DNA of 64,000 nucleotides from Tautonia plasticadhaerens (GTDB lineage: Bacteria; Planctomycetota; Planctomycetia; Isosphaerales; Isosphaeraceae): the NCBI RefSeq assembly GCF_007752535.1, contig NZ_CP036426.1:124001-188000 (forward strand). The letters are read 5' to 3'. Positions 56,619 through 64,000 of the stretch are shown here, piece by piece; positions within the stretch are counted from its first letter, which is position 1, and every line of letters starts with the position of its first letter. The position numbers and the translations under genes were made by a program. The notes under the pieces were generated by a model that saw nothing but the letters and a program-made list of their open reading frames with translations, made no database searches and was not told where the DNA came from.

Positions 56619-56768
56619 GGTCGCCCTCTCCCTGGGTGCTTCGCCCGAGTTGCGATGCGATGCTCCGTTGCGGGGGTGGGCCGGCGCCGGCCCACCCCGT
56701 CGTGATCTTCCTTCCACCATAACACCGCCGGGGCGCCGCGTTCCAGGCCGGCGGGGCCGGCCCGGGGG

Positions 56769-57686
56769 CTAGGACCGGGCCCGACCGGTGCGTCGGGCGA
56801 GGTAGTCGAGCAGGATGCGGTCGGTGGGGGCGTCGGTGGGGGCGAGGTGGTAGTCGGCGGCCATGCCCAGCAGGCGCTCCCGGAGTTGCAGGCGGTGGGC
56901 GTCGAACCGCTCCAGGTAAGCTGCCCGGAGGGCGTCGGGGTCGACCCGGAGCGTGCGGCCGGCGGCTTCGAGGTCGAGGAAGCGGGCGGGCCCCCGGAAG
57001 TCGAAGGTCCGCTCCTCGGGGGCGAGGACGTGGAGGAAGAGGACCTCGTGGTGGCGGTGGCGGAGGTGGCGGAGGGACCGGGTGAGGGCGTCGAGGTCGT
57101 CGAAACCGTCGGAGAGGACGACGATCAGCCCCCGGCGGCGGATCCGCTCGGCCATCGCGTGCAGGACGCGGTGCAAGGGGGCCTCGCCGCCGGCCCGGGC
57201 CCGCTCCATCGCCCGGCAGAGCACGGACAGGTGCCCCGGCGCCGAGCGGGCCGGGAGCATGGACCGGACCTCGCCGTCGAAGGTGGCCATGCCGACGGCG
57301 TCCCGCTGGCGGATCATCAGGTAGGCGAGCGACGCGGCGAGCCGCCGGGCGTGCTCCAGCTTCGAGGCCGTCCGCCCGGCGAAGGCCATGCTGCCGGAGG
57401 TGTCGAGGACGAGGTAGGCCTTGAGGTTCGTCTCCTCCTCGTATTCCCGGACGTAGTAGCGGTCGGTCTTGCCGAAGGCCCGCCAGTCGATGTGCCGGAT
57501 CTCGTCGCCGGGGCCATACGGGCGGTGCTCGGCGAACTCGACGGAGAAGCCCTTGAAGGGGCTGCGGTGCAGGCCGCTCATCACGCCCTCGACGACCAGC
57601 CTGGCCAGCAGCTCCAGGCGGCCGAAGCGGTCGAGGGCGGAGGGGTCGAGGTCGGGGTCGGGCGGCGGAGGGGGGGTGGAGGGCAT
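56769..57686 (-). CDS. DUF58 (von Willebrand-like) protein
   Basis: This is a 305-aa DUF58 protein, normally encoded beside MoxR. The core blocks SPFKGFSVEFAEHRPYGPGDEIRHIDWRAFGKTD and the metal-site motif LVLDTSGSMAF (Asp95, Ser97, Ser99) are intact. DUF58 proteins are clients or partners of MoxR AAA+ chaperones in envelope-assembly systems such as BatA-type complexes. Here the TPR peptidase gene follows 151 bp downstream. The moxR gene is upstream on the same strand but separated by a gene on the opposite strand. Confidence 0.92.
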   Translation of the reverse strand: MPSTPPPPPDPDLDPSALDRFGRLELLARLVVEGVMSGLHRSPFKGFSVEFAEHRPYGPGDEIRHIDWRAFGKTDRYYVREYEEETNLKAYLVLDTSGSMAFAGRTASKLEHARRLAASLAYLMIRQRDAVGMATFDGEVRSMLPARSAPGHLSVLCRAMERARAGGEAPLHRVLHAMAERIRRRGLIVVLSDGFDDLDALTRSLRHLRHRHHEVLFLHVLAPEERTFDFRGPARFLDLEAAGRTLRVDPDALRAAYLERFDAHRLQLRERLLGMAADYHLAPTDAPTDRILLDYLARRTGRARS

Positions 57687-57806
57687 CGGGGTCCGCGACC
57701 GGGGGCGTCCGTGGTAGGATCGGATTCGATCCCGATCGTAGGGGCTTCCTCGATGCCCTGCAAGCGAACCGATCGCAACGGCCCCTCGGGCCGGGAGCTG
57801 CCCCCG

Positions 57807-58511
57807 ATGGCCACCTCACCCCACGCCAGGACCGGGCGCGATCTCGACGCCGAGAATCGCCGATACCCCACCTCCGACGGCAAGCCGATGGCCGAGACCG
57901 ACCTGCATCGCCAACTCATGTTCGTCCTGATCGAGATCCTCCAGGCCCGATACGAGGACGATCCCCGGGCCTACGTCTCCGGCGACCTGCTGCTGTACTC
58001 TGAGGAGGGGAACGGGCGCCGTCACGTGGCCCCGGACGTGTTCGTGGTCTTCGGCGTGGCCAAGCGGCCGAGGCTGAATTACCTGCTCTGGTCCGAAGGC
58101 AAGGGCCCCGACGTGGTGATCGAGGTCACCTCCAAGATGACCCGACGCGAGGACCAGACGAAGAAACGGACGCTCTATCAGGACGTCCTCCGAGTGCCCG
58201 AATACTTCCAGATCGACCCCACCGAGGACTACCTGAAGCCGCCGTTGCAGGGGCATCGGCTCGTCGACGGGGCCTATGTGCCGATCGAGCCGGTCGACGG
58301 CCGGCTCCCCAGCGTCGTGCTCAGCCTGCTCCTGGAGCGGGAGGGAGAGCGGCTGCACCTGATCGACCCGGAGACGGGCCGTCGGCTGCTCCCCGGCCGA
58401 GCGCTGGCCGCCGAGGCGACCCGGGAACTCGCCGAGGCACAGGCCGAGGCCGATCGGCTCCGCCGGGAACTGGAGGAATTGCGGGGCCGGTTGAACGGCG
58501 GCGGGGCCTGA
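57807..58511 (+). CDS. Uma2-family restriction-endonuclease-like protein
   Basis: This is a 234-aa Uma2 (DUF820) protein, a PD-(D/E)xK nuclease-like family expanded in planctomycetes and cyanobacteria. The N-terminal RRYPTSDGKPMAETDLHRQLM is a planctomycete Uma2 hallmark. The catalytic pattern is visible: Asp77 in HVAPDVFVVFG and Glu106...Lys110 in DVVIEVTSKMTRREDQTKK. A coiled coil closes the protein (residues about 205-230). ATG 57807 is preferred; ATG 57753 is possible. Its biological role is unknown. It sits on the opposite strand, between moxR and DUF58, as if inserted there. Confidence 0.88.
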   Translation: MATSPHARTGRDLDAENRRYPTSDGKPMAETDLHRQLMFVLIEILQARYEDDPRAYVSGDLLLYSEEGNGRRHVAPDVFVVFGVAKRPRLNYLLWSEGKGPDVVIEVTSKMTRREDQTKKRTLYQDVLRVPEYFQIDPTEDYLKPPLQGHRLVDGAYVPIEPVDGRLPSVVLSLLLEREGERLHLIDPETGRRLLPGRALAAEATRELAEAQAEADRLRRELEELRGRLNGGGA

Positions 58512-58526
58512 TCGATCCGGATCGGC

Positions 58527-59579
58527 TCAGGCCGGGCCGGCGAGGCGACCGGCGGCCTGCTGCAGGGGCTCGGGGACGTCCCGGAGGAGGCGGTCGATGA
58601 CGCGGTCGGCGTCGATCCCCTCGGCCTCGGCGTGGAAGGTGGTGACGATCCGGTGGCGGAGCACCGGGCGGGCGACGGCCCGGACGTCGTCCGGGCTGGC
58701 GGCGAATCGGCCGAGCAGGACCGCCCTCGCCTTGGCGCCGAGGATCAGGGCCTGGCCCGCCCGGGGGCCGGCCCCCCAGGAGACGCTCTTGCGGACGAAC
58801 TCGGTCGCCTCCGGCTGGTCGGGCCGGCTGGCCCGGACGAGGTCCCGGGCGAACCGGAAGACGTGCTCGGGCACCGGCACCCGGCGGACCAGGCGCTGCA
58901 ATTCGAGGATCTGGGCCGCCTCCAGGAACGCCTCGGGCTCGGGGACGGCCTCCCCGGTGGTGCGCCGGAGGATCTCCAGCTCGTCGTCGGGCGTCGGGTA
59001 GGGGACCCGGACCTCGAGCATGAAGCGGTCGAGCTGGGCCTCGGGCAGGGGGTAGGTCCCCTCCTGCTCGATCGGGTTCTGGGTCGCCAGGACGAAGAAC
59101 GGGTCGGGCAGGTCGTAGGTCTGGCCGCCGGCCGAGACGTGGCGCTCCTGCATCGCTTCGAGCAGGGCGGCCTGGGTCTTGGGGGGGGTGCGATTGACCT
59201 CGTCGGCGAGCACGACGTGGGAGAAGAGCGGCCCTCGGATGAAGACGAAGCGGCGACGGCCGGTGTCGGGGTCGTCCTGGAGGATGTCGGTCCCGGTGAT
59301 GTCCGAGGGCATCATGTCGGGCGTGAACTGGATGCGCCGGAAGCTCAGGTGGAGGATCTTCGCCACCGTGCCGACCAGGAGGGTCTTGGCCAGCCCCGGC
59401 ACGCCGACCAGCAGCACGTGGCCCCGGGCGAAGAGGCCGATGAGCAGCTGCTCGACCACCTCCTCCTGGCCGATGATGACCCGGGCGATCTCGGCCCTCA
59501 TCCTCCGGGAGGCGTCGGCCAGGGCGGCCAGGGCGGCCAGGTCGTTGAACGGGGCGGCGGGGCCGTTGCCGGCTTCCAT
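58527..59579 (-). CDS. MoxR-family AAA+ ATPase
   Basis: This is a 350-aa MoxR-type AAA+ ATPase that helps assemble or activate envelope or metal-containing complexes. Walker A is GVPGLAKT (residues 59-66), Walker B is VVLADEVNRTPPKTQAALLEAMQE and the sensor block is FFVLATQNPIEQEGTYPLPEAQLDRFML. The start is ATG 59579; a longer frame upstream is not protein-like. Its usual DUF58 partner follows after the divergent Uma2 gene. Confidence 0.93.
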   Translation of the reverse strand: MEAGNGPAAPFNDLAALAALADASRRMRAEIARVIIGQEEVVEQLLIGLFARGHVLLVGVPGLAKTLLVGTVAKILHLSFRRIQFTPDMMPSDITGTDILQDDPDTGRRRFVFIRGPLFSHVVLADEVNRTPPKTQAALLEAMQERHVSAGGQTYDLPDPFFVLATQNPIEQEGTYPLPEAQLDRFMLEVRVPYPTPDDELEILRRTTGEAVPEPEAFLEAAQILELQRLVRRVPVPEHVFRFARDLVRASRPDQPEATEFVRKSVSWGAGPRAGQALILGAKARAVLLGRFAASPDDVRAVARPVLRHRIVTTFHAEAEGIDADRVIDRLLRDVPEPLQQAAGRLAGPA

Positions 59580-59924
59580 GAGTCGGGTGCTCCTCCCGGT
59601 CGGTCGCTCGGGTGCGTCGGCGGGCGTCCCGGACGCGGGGCCGGCCGACCTGATCGGGACAGCCTGCCACGGGCCCGGACCGGCCGTCAAGCGTGCCGGG
59701 GCCGGCGTCTCGGGTGATCGGGAGCGGGCCGGGCGGATCCTCGCGGGCCCCGGCGACGCCCGGACGGCCGGGCGGGGGGCCGATCCTTCCGGTGAGGGGC
59801 GGCGTCGGGCCCGGGGGCCCGGCCCTCGAACGACGTCACGCCGCCCCCGGGTTGATCGGGGACGGCGTGACGGGGAGGATGCGGGATCATCCCCCCGAAC
59901 GATGCGGGGATCGGCCGCCTGGGG
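59580..59924. other. intergenic region upstream of moxR, holding a terminator
   Basis: This is a 345-bp gap between the 3' end of the giant secreted-protein gene and moxR, both on the minus strand. Bases 59834-59872 hold a strong hairpin. The stretch from 59580 to 59690 probably holds the moxR promoter. No gene was recognised. Confidence 0.4.
59834..59872 (-). terminator. terminator hairpin after the giant secreted-protein gene
   Basis: Bases 59834-59849 pair with 59857-59872, with one mismatch and a 7-nt loop (ggttgat). It lies about 50 bp after the stop codon of the minus-strand giant gene. The stem is GC-rich and no clear U-tract follows. Confidence 0.6.
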
Positions 59925-62900
59925 TCAGTCCTCGGCGCCCGGGCCGGACTTCCGGCCTCGGGCCGAGTCCGGGCGGGTCGGCGAGTCGGCGTGGCCGAAG
60001 ATCGGCCCGGCCTTCGCCAGGAGGTCTCGGTTGCGGAGGCTCCTCGCCCAGGCCGACGACGTCGGGGCCCGCCCGGTCGACGGGGCGGGCGGCGACCCGT
60101 CGCGATCGACCGGGATCGAGCGGCCCGGGGTGCGGGCCTTGGCCCGATCGGGGCCGCCATCGACGTCGGGGGCTCGGCCGCCGGGCTTCCCGGGCAGCAG
60201 GGCCTCCGGGTCGGCGAGCAGTACGTCGACCAGCGCGGCGTAGGCCGCACTCGCCCCCGGCAGGTCGATCCGATGCGGGGGCGTGGGCCGGCCGGGGTCG
60301 GCCGGGTCGATGCCCGGCGAGGCGACGGCGACGACCGGGGCGGGAGCGGGCGCGTCCTGCCGGGTCTTCGGCGAGGAGGGGTCGCCGGCCCGCCCGGACG
60401 GGTCCTTGCCCGAAGGAGACGAGGGGGGCTGTCCCGGCGCGGCCGGGGCGCCGATCGAGGCCAGGCCTCCCGTGGCGCCGGCCCCCGTCGAGAGGACGTA
60501 GGAGCCGAACGTGCCGGCCTCGCCGACCACCCGGATCCGGTAGAAGCCGGCGGACTCGGCGGTGAAGGCGATCTGCTCGTTGCGGCCGTCGTCCAGGACC
60601 GTCGACGTGGCGACGAGGGCGCCGCTGGGGTCGTAGAGTTCGATCCCGGGGTCGAGCGTGTTGTCGGACGCGCCGGGGCCGTCGGCCGGCGTCAGGGTGG
60701 TGAGCGTCAGGGCCTGGCCGGCGTCGAGGTCGATGGCGTACCAGTCCTCCTCGCCCACCGTCTCCGCCTGGATGTCGAACGCGGTGACCAGGCCGTAGGC
60801 GCCGCTCCCCGGCCCGTCGAAGTTGACGAAGCCCGTCGTCGCCGACGTCTCGAAGGCGTAGACGCGGGTCGTGACGTCCTGCTGCCCGAAGCCGCTGGTG
60901 TCGAAGAAGCTGGTGATCGGGGAGCCCGTGGTGAAGATCTCGACCAGCAGGTCGCCCTGGCTCGGGTCGTAGTCGAACAGGTCGTCCACGTCGATGACGA
61001 TGTCGAAGCCGGCCCCCGAGCCGGACAGGTCGAGCGGCCCGTCGTAGACCGTCAACTGGCCGGCGCCGATGTTATTGGCGAACGTGTCGGAGACGGTGCC
61101 GACGGTCGTCGCCGCGTAGCTGAGCCGGATCTCGGTGTCGATGCCGGTGGCGGCGAAGGGCGCCCCGAACTCGTCGAGCCGGAAGCGGATGGCCTCGATG
61201 ATGCCGCCCGACTCGAACTCGGAGGCCGAGTAGATCTGCTGGTAGCGCATCTGCTCGAGGCCGAATGCGCCGATGTGGTAGGGCCAGGCGTTGCCGTCGT
61301 TGCCGGGCACGTCGGCGAGGCCGCCGGGGACGACCGTGCCCGAGGGGGGCGGGGGCTCGATGGCCCCGACGACCGCCGGGGACGCCCCCAGGTCCTGGGC
61401 CGAGTCGAAGCCGTCGTTCTGCTCGGAGTCGAAGGCGGCGTCCCGGTTGACCACCAGGCTGTAGTCGCCCTCGGCGATGACCCGGACGGTGTAGGTGCCC
61501 GAGGTCGGGGCGACGAAGTCGCCGATGATCGCGTCGACGTTGTCGGCCAGGGGGCCGCTGGCCAGGTCGGTCGTCAGCGAGACGCCGTCCAGCTCGTACT
61601 GCCCCGGGCCGAAGAAGGGCTCGGGGATGACCTGGCGGAACTGGAGGCGGATGTCCTGGCCGATGAAGGCCGAGACGTCGACCGAGTGGGACAGCCAGCC
61701 GGTGTCGCCGAACGGGTCGGACGACTCCGGCCCGGTGGTGAAGGAGTAGAGGGTGGCGAGCACCGAGTCGTCGGCCGGGTCGAGGACCGTGACCTCGTAG
61801 TCCCGGGCCAGGGCCGAGCTGCCTTCCAGGGTGAAGTCCCACTGGACCCGGTCCTGCCACTCGAGCGTGGCGGTGGTGGCCTCGGCCGGGATGGAGACAT
61901 CCTGGTAGAGGAGGTATTCCATCGGCCCCGCCCCGTCGAAGCCGTTCCAGGCGACGAACTCGCCGTCCTGCGGCGAGGTCGGCGGGAAGAACCCGCTGCC
62001 GGCCCCGGCCCCGCTGACCTGCCACGGGACGAAGGGCCCGGCCGTCTCGATCGCCGTCCAGCCCGAGAAGGAGCCGGCCTCGAAGCTGCCGTTGGTCAGC
62101 AGGTTCCCGTCCGAGGGCCGGTCGAAGGCCACCAGGTTCCCGTCAGGGTCGTACAGCTCGATCTGGGGCAGGTCGCCCCCGGACCGGGGCAGGTGCGTTG
62201 CCGCCGAGGTGATCGTCTGTCCGGCCTCGACGGTGAAGGAATAGTGGTCGCTCGGGATCTCGGCCTCGGCGGGGGTGATGCGCGTGCTCTGGCCGGTGCC
62301 GACGTACTCGTTGGGCCCGTCGTCGAAGGCCAGCAGGAGCCGGTCGGGACCCTGGGCCCCTGGGCCCTTGACGCCCACCGTGCCGACCGCGCCGCCCGGG
62401 ACGAAGTCGGAGTCGAGGTCGAGGTAGTTGAACTGCATCGACCCGTCGGCCTCGTCCAGCACCGCCTGGAAGGTGATCGCGCCGGAGTCGAAGATGTACT
62501 CGACCTGGTGCCACTGGATGACCAGCCGTTGGTCGTCGCCGCTGCCGAGGACATCCCAGTAGACCGTGCCGGTGTCGACGTTGTAGAGATCCACCCACAG
62601 GGGGGCGATCGCCGCCTGCGTCGGCGAGTCGGTCAGGTCGGTGTTGGAGAAGCTGGAGTTGGGTCCGTCGAAGGTGATCAGGCCGTTGGAGCTGAAGGAG
62701 AGCGCGGAGTAGGCCTGGCCGAAGAAGTCGAATTCGAATCCGTCGAGATCCGCCGGGGTCAGGGTGACGGCGGCGTCGTCCACGCCGATGAGCGTCGGGG
62801 TGCCGGTGCCGCTGATGTCCTCGAACTCGAAGCCGACCGCCGCCGCGTCGTAGGACGACCCGCCGAACCCGTCCCCGACGCCGAGCACGCCGGCCCGGCT

Positions 62901-64000
62901 TGCGTTGCCGTCCAGGTCGACGAAGGCGGGGTCGATGTCCTGGGCCGTGCCGAGGTCGTCGTTCGGGGCCCCGGAGTACGTCTCCTCCTCGACGGCCGCG
63001 TTGAGGATCACTCGGGGGATCGAGTAGAGGCCCTGGGAGCCTGAGTCGCCGGAGATGCGGAGGGTGTAGACGCCCCCCACGGTGATCGGGGCGGTCTGGA
63101 GCAGGACGAGCTCCCCGGGGGCCGCGGCGACGGCCGTCGCCACGACGTTGCTCGACGGGTCGAGCAGCTCGACCCTCGGTTGGACGGCCCCGCCGAACGG
63201 GCTCGGCACGACGAGGACGGTGATCGTCTGGCCCGGGTCGACGTCCACGACGTAGTCGTCGGCGTCGCCGTCGTAGGCGATGGTGCCGTCGCCCCCCGAG
63301 GCCTCGTGGATCAGGCTGCCGAGCGGCAGGATCGCCTGGAACGGCCCCACCGGGAGGGCCGCAACCGGGTCGACGGCGAAGTCGACGAAGAAGTTGCCCC
63401 CCTCCACGCCGTCGCCGGTCGGGAAGCCGATCGGCTCGCCGTCGAGGTCGTTGCCGACCAGATCCTCGAAGGCGAAGTCGCCGCTGAGAAGCTGCAGCGT
63501 GTAGGCGTCATCCGGCAGGCCGGAGTACTCCAGGGTCAGGATCGTGCCGGTCGGGTCGAAGGACAGCGCGGGCAGGAAGGAGTTCCCCCGGTAGAGGCCG
63601 AAGAGCGCCGTGTCGGACGCGTCGATCCCGGCGGTATTCATCGGCTCGTCGAAGGTGACGGTGACCGTCAGATCTCCCGGCTCGAGGATCTGCCCCTGGG
63701 CGAGGGAGGAGGAGAGGATGCGGGGCGGCGTCCGGTCGATCGTGAACGTGCTGCTGAAGGCCGAGAGCGGCGAGCCCTGGGTGTCGGTGATGGCGCCGGC
63801 GGGGATCGAGAGCGTGACCTCGCCGTCCTGGAATTCGACGTCGCTGGTGAAGACCAGGGTATTGCCGTCGACCACCTCGACGCCGACGGCGGCCACGCCG
63901 TTGACCAGCAGGTCCGCCGGGGAGACGCTGCTGAGCAGGACGTTGTCGTTGAAGTCGATCGTGAACGAGTCGGCGTCCTTCCGGAGGGCCCCCGGCTCGG
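59925..64000 (-). CDS. giant secreted protein with Ig-like and PPC-like domains, 5' end cut by the window
   Basis: The visible 1358 codons are the C-terminal part of a large exported protein; the frame is open through base 64000, so the N-terminus and any signal lie outside. From the upstream end it has SwmB/Ig-like modules (FTIDFNDNVLLSSVSPADLLVNG, TPPRILSSSLAQGQILEPGDLTVTVTFDEPM), then several PPC-like domains of the bacterial pre-peptidase type (IAYDGDADDYVVDVDPGQTITVLV, SDHYSFTVEAGQTI, EEDWYAIDLDAGQALTLTTL, each ending GTYTVRV/GFYRIRV-like). A LamG/GEVED-like insert (NGLITFDGPNSSFSNTDL) and a long Pro/Gly/Ala-rich C-terminal tail are present. Such proteins are usually surface-attached adhesins or carry an enzyme domain. 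The tail shows no type IX or PEP-CTERM signal that I recognise. Confidence 0.88.
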   Translation of the reverse strand, partial: EPGALRKDADSFTIDFNDNVLLSSVSPADLLVNGVAAVGVEVVDGNTLVFTSDVEFQDGEVTLSIPAGAITDTQGSPLSAFSSTFTIDRTPPRILSSSLAQGQILEPGDLTVTVTFDEPMNTAGIDASDTALFGLYRGNSFLPALSFDPTGTILTLEYSGLPDDAYTLQLLSGDFAFEDLVGNDLDGEPIGFPTGDGVEGGNFFVDFAVDPVAALPVGPFQAILPLGSLIHEASGGDGTIAYDGDADDYVVDVDPGQTITVLVVPSPFGGAVQPRVELLDPSSNVVATAVAAAPGELVLLQTAPITVGGVYTLRISGDSGSQGLYSIPRVILNAAVEEETYSGAPNDDLGTAQDIDPAFVDLDGNASRAGVLGVGDGFGGSSYDAAAVGFEFEDISGTGTPTLIGVDDAAVTLTPADLDGFEFDFFGQAYSALSFSSNGLITFDGPNSSFSNTDLTDSPTQAAIAPLWVDLYNVDTGTVYWDVLGSGDDQRLVIQWHQVEYIFDSGAITFQAVLDEADGSMQFNYLDLDSDFVPGGAVGTVGVKGPGAQGPDRLLLAFDDGPNEYVGTGQSTRITPAEAEIPSDHYSFTVEAGQTITSAATHLPRSGGDLPQIELYDPDGNLVAFDRPSDGNLLTNGSFEAGSFSGWTAIETAGPFVPWQVSGAGAGSGFFPPTSPQDGEFVAWNGFDGAGPMEYLLYQDVSIPAEATTATLEWQDRVQWDFTLEGSSALARDYEVTVLDPADDSVLATLYSFTTGPESSDPFGDTGWLSHSVDVSAFIGQDIRLQFRQVIPEPFFGPGQYELDGVSLTTDLASGPLADNVDAIIGDFVAPTSGTYTVRVIAEGDYSLVVNRDAAFDSEQNDGFDSAQDLGASPAVVGAIEPPPPSGTVVPGGLADVPGNDGNAWPYHIGAFGLEQMRYQQIYSASEFESGGIIEAIRFRLDEFGAPFAATGIDTEIRLSYAATTVGTVSDTFANNIGAGQLTVYDGPLDLSGSGAGFDIVIDVDDLFDYDPSQGDLLVEIFTTGSPITSFFDTSGFGQQDVTTRVYAFETSATTGFVNFDGPGSGAYGLVTAFDIQAETVGEEDWYAIDLDAGQALTLTTLTPADGPGASDNTLDPGIELYDPSGALVATSTVLDDGRNEQIAFTAESAGFYRIRVVGEAGTFGSYVLSTGAGATGGLASIGAPAAPGQPPSSPSGKDPSGRAGDPSSPKTRQDAPAPAPVVAVASPGIDPADPGRPTPPHRIDLPGASAAYAALVDVLLADPEALLPGKPGGRAPDVDGGPDRAKARTPGRSIPVDRDGSPPAPSTGRAPTSSAWARSLRNRDLLAKAGPIFGHADSPTRPDSARGRKSGPGAED

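Noticed and set aside
53481-56705. Long plus-strand frame opposite the TPR-peptidase
   Set aside because: The minus strand carries a signal peptide, TPRs and an HExxH site, while the plus strand gives only Val/Gly/Asp-rich sequence.
59991-63044. Plus-strand frame of 1017 codons opposite the second giant secreted protein
   Set aside because: The minus-strand protein has Ig- and PPC-like modules. The plus-strand translation is featureless.

Overview
This is a 64 kb stretch of very GC-rich chromosome. Its gene families point to a planctomycete, most likely of the Isosphaeraceae/Tautonia type. The evidence is a DUF1559 pseudopilin-like protein, a DUF1501 Tat-exported protein, a YncE-propeller/phosphoesterase fusion, large secreted proteins carrying LEPR-type N-terminal motifs, a Ser/Thr kinase fused to kinesin-light-chain-type TPRs, a Uma2 nuclease and a MoxR/DUF58 pair. 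I see no rRNA, tRNA, CRISPR array, integrase or transposase. The placement is inference from family content, not from a marker gene. Because of the GC content, nearly every real gene carries very long antisense or out-of-frame open frames, and these were discarded.

Layout. 1-10 kb: the 5' part of an arylsulfatase (minus strand), then a plus-strand run of an NRAMP-like transporter with altered metal-site residues, a small lipoprotein, a YraN-type nuclease, a Dabb-domain protein, the propeller/phosphoesterase, a small membrane-anchored protein and a DUF4058-like protein. 10.4-18.3 kb: one giant gene for a 2659-residue beta-helix repeat protein with about 36 repeat units. 18.4-31.3 kb: a DUF2243 membrane protein and partner, GlgX, a J-domain protein, an OmpA-like/zinc-protease fusion, a lipocalin-like secreted protein, a DUF3465 protein, an S9 oligopeptidase, a plastocyanin-DUF2231 fusion, a DUF1501 protein and a cupin. 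31.7-37.5 kb: a large kinase-TPR protein and a glucose-6-phosphate dehydrogenase fused to a cyclic-nucleotide-binding domain, then DUF1328. 37.7-49 kb: a DUF1559 protein with a small lipoprotein, a planctomycete hypothetical protein, an ABC ATPase with its membrane partner, a MazG-like protein, a LEPR-type secreted protein and a frame-disrupted DUF1254/DUF1214 gene. 49-64 kb: an SbtA-type bicarbonate transporter with an added periplasmic domain, a pair of perfect 91-bp direct repeats, an OprO/P-type porin, a TPR metallopeptidase, DUF58 and MoxR genes with a Uma2 gene between them on the opposite strand, and the 3' part of another giant secreted protein with PPC-like domains.

How the genes may work together. 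Most neighbours look independent, with convergent pairs separated by strong hairpins. Plausible functional groups are the ABC ATPase plus its 751-aa membrane partner, MoxR plus DUF58 plus the TPR peptidase (a BatA-like envelope module), the SbtA-like transporter plus porin (anion uptake across both membranes), and the DUF1559 protein plus lipoprotein. No defence island or phage was found. The most unusual items are domain fusions: G6PDH with a cNMP-binding domain, OmpA-like with a zinc protease, and DUF5666-like domains with SbtA. Next come the divergent NRAMP, the giant beta-helix protein and the direct repeats.
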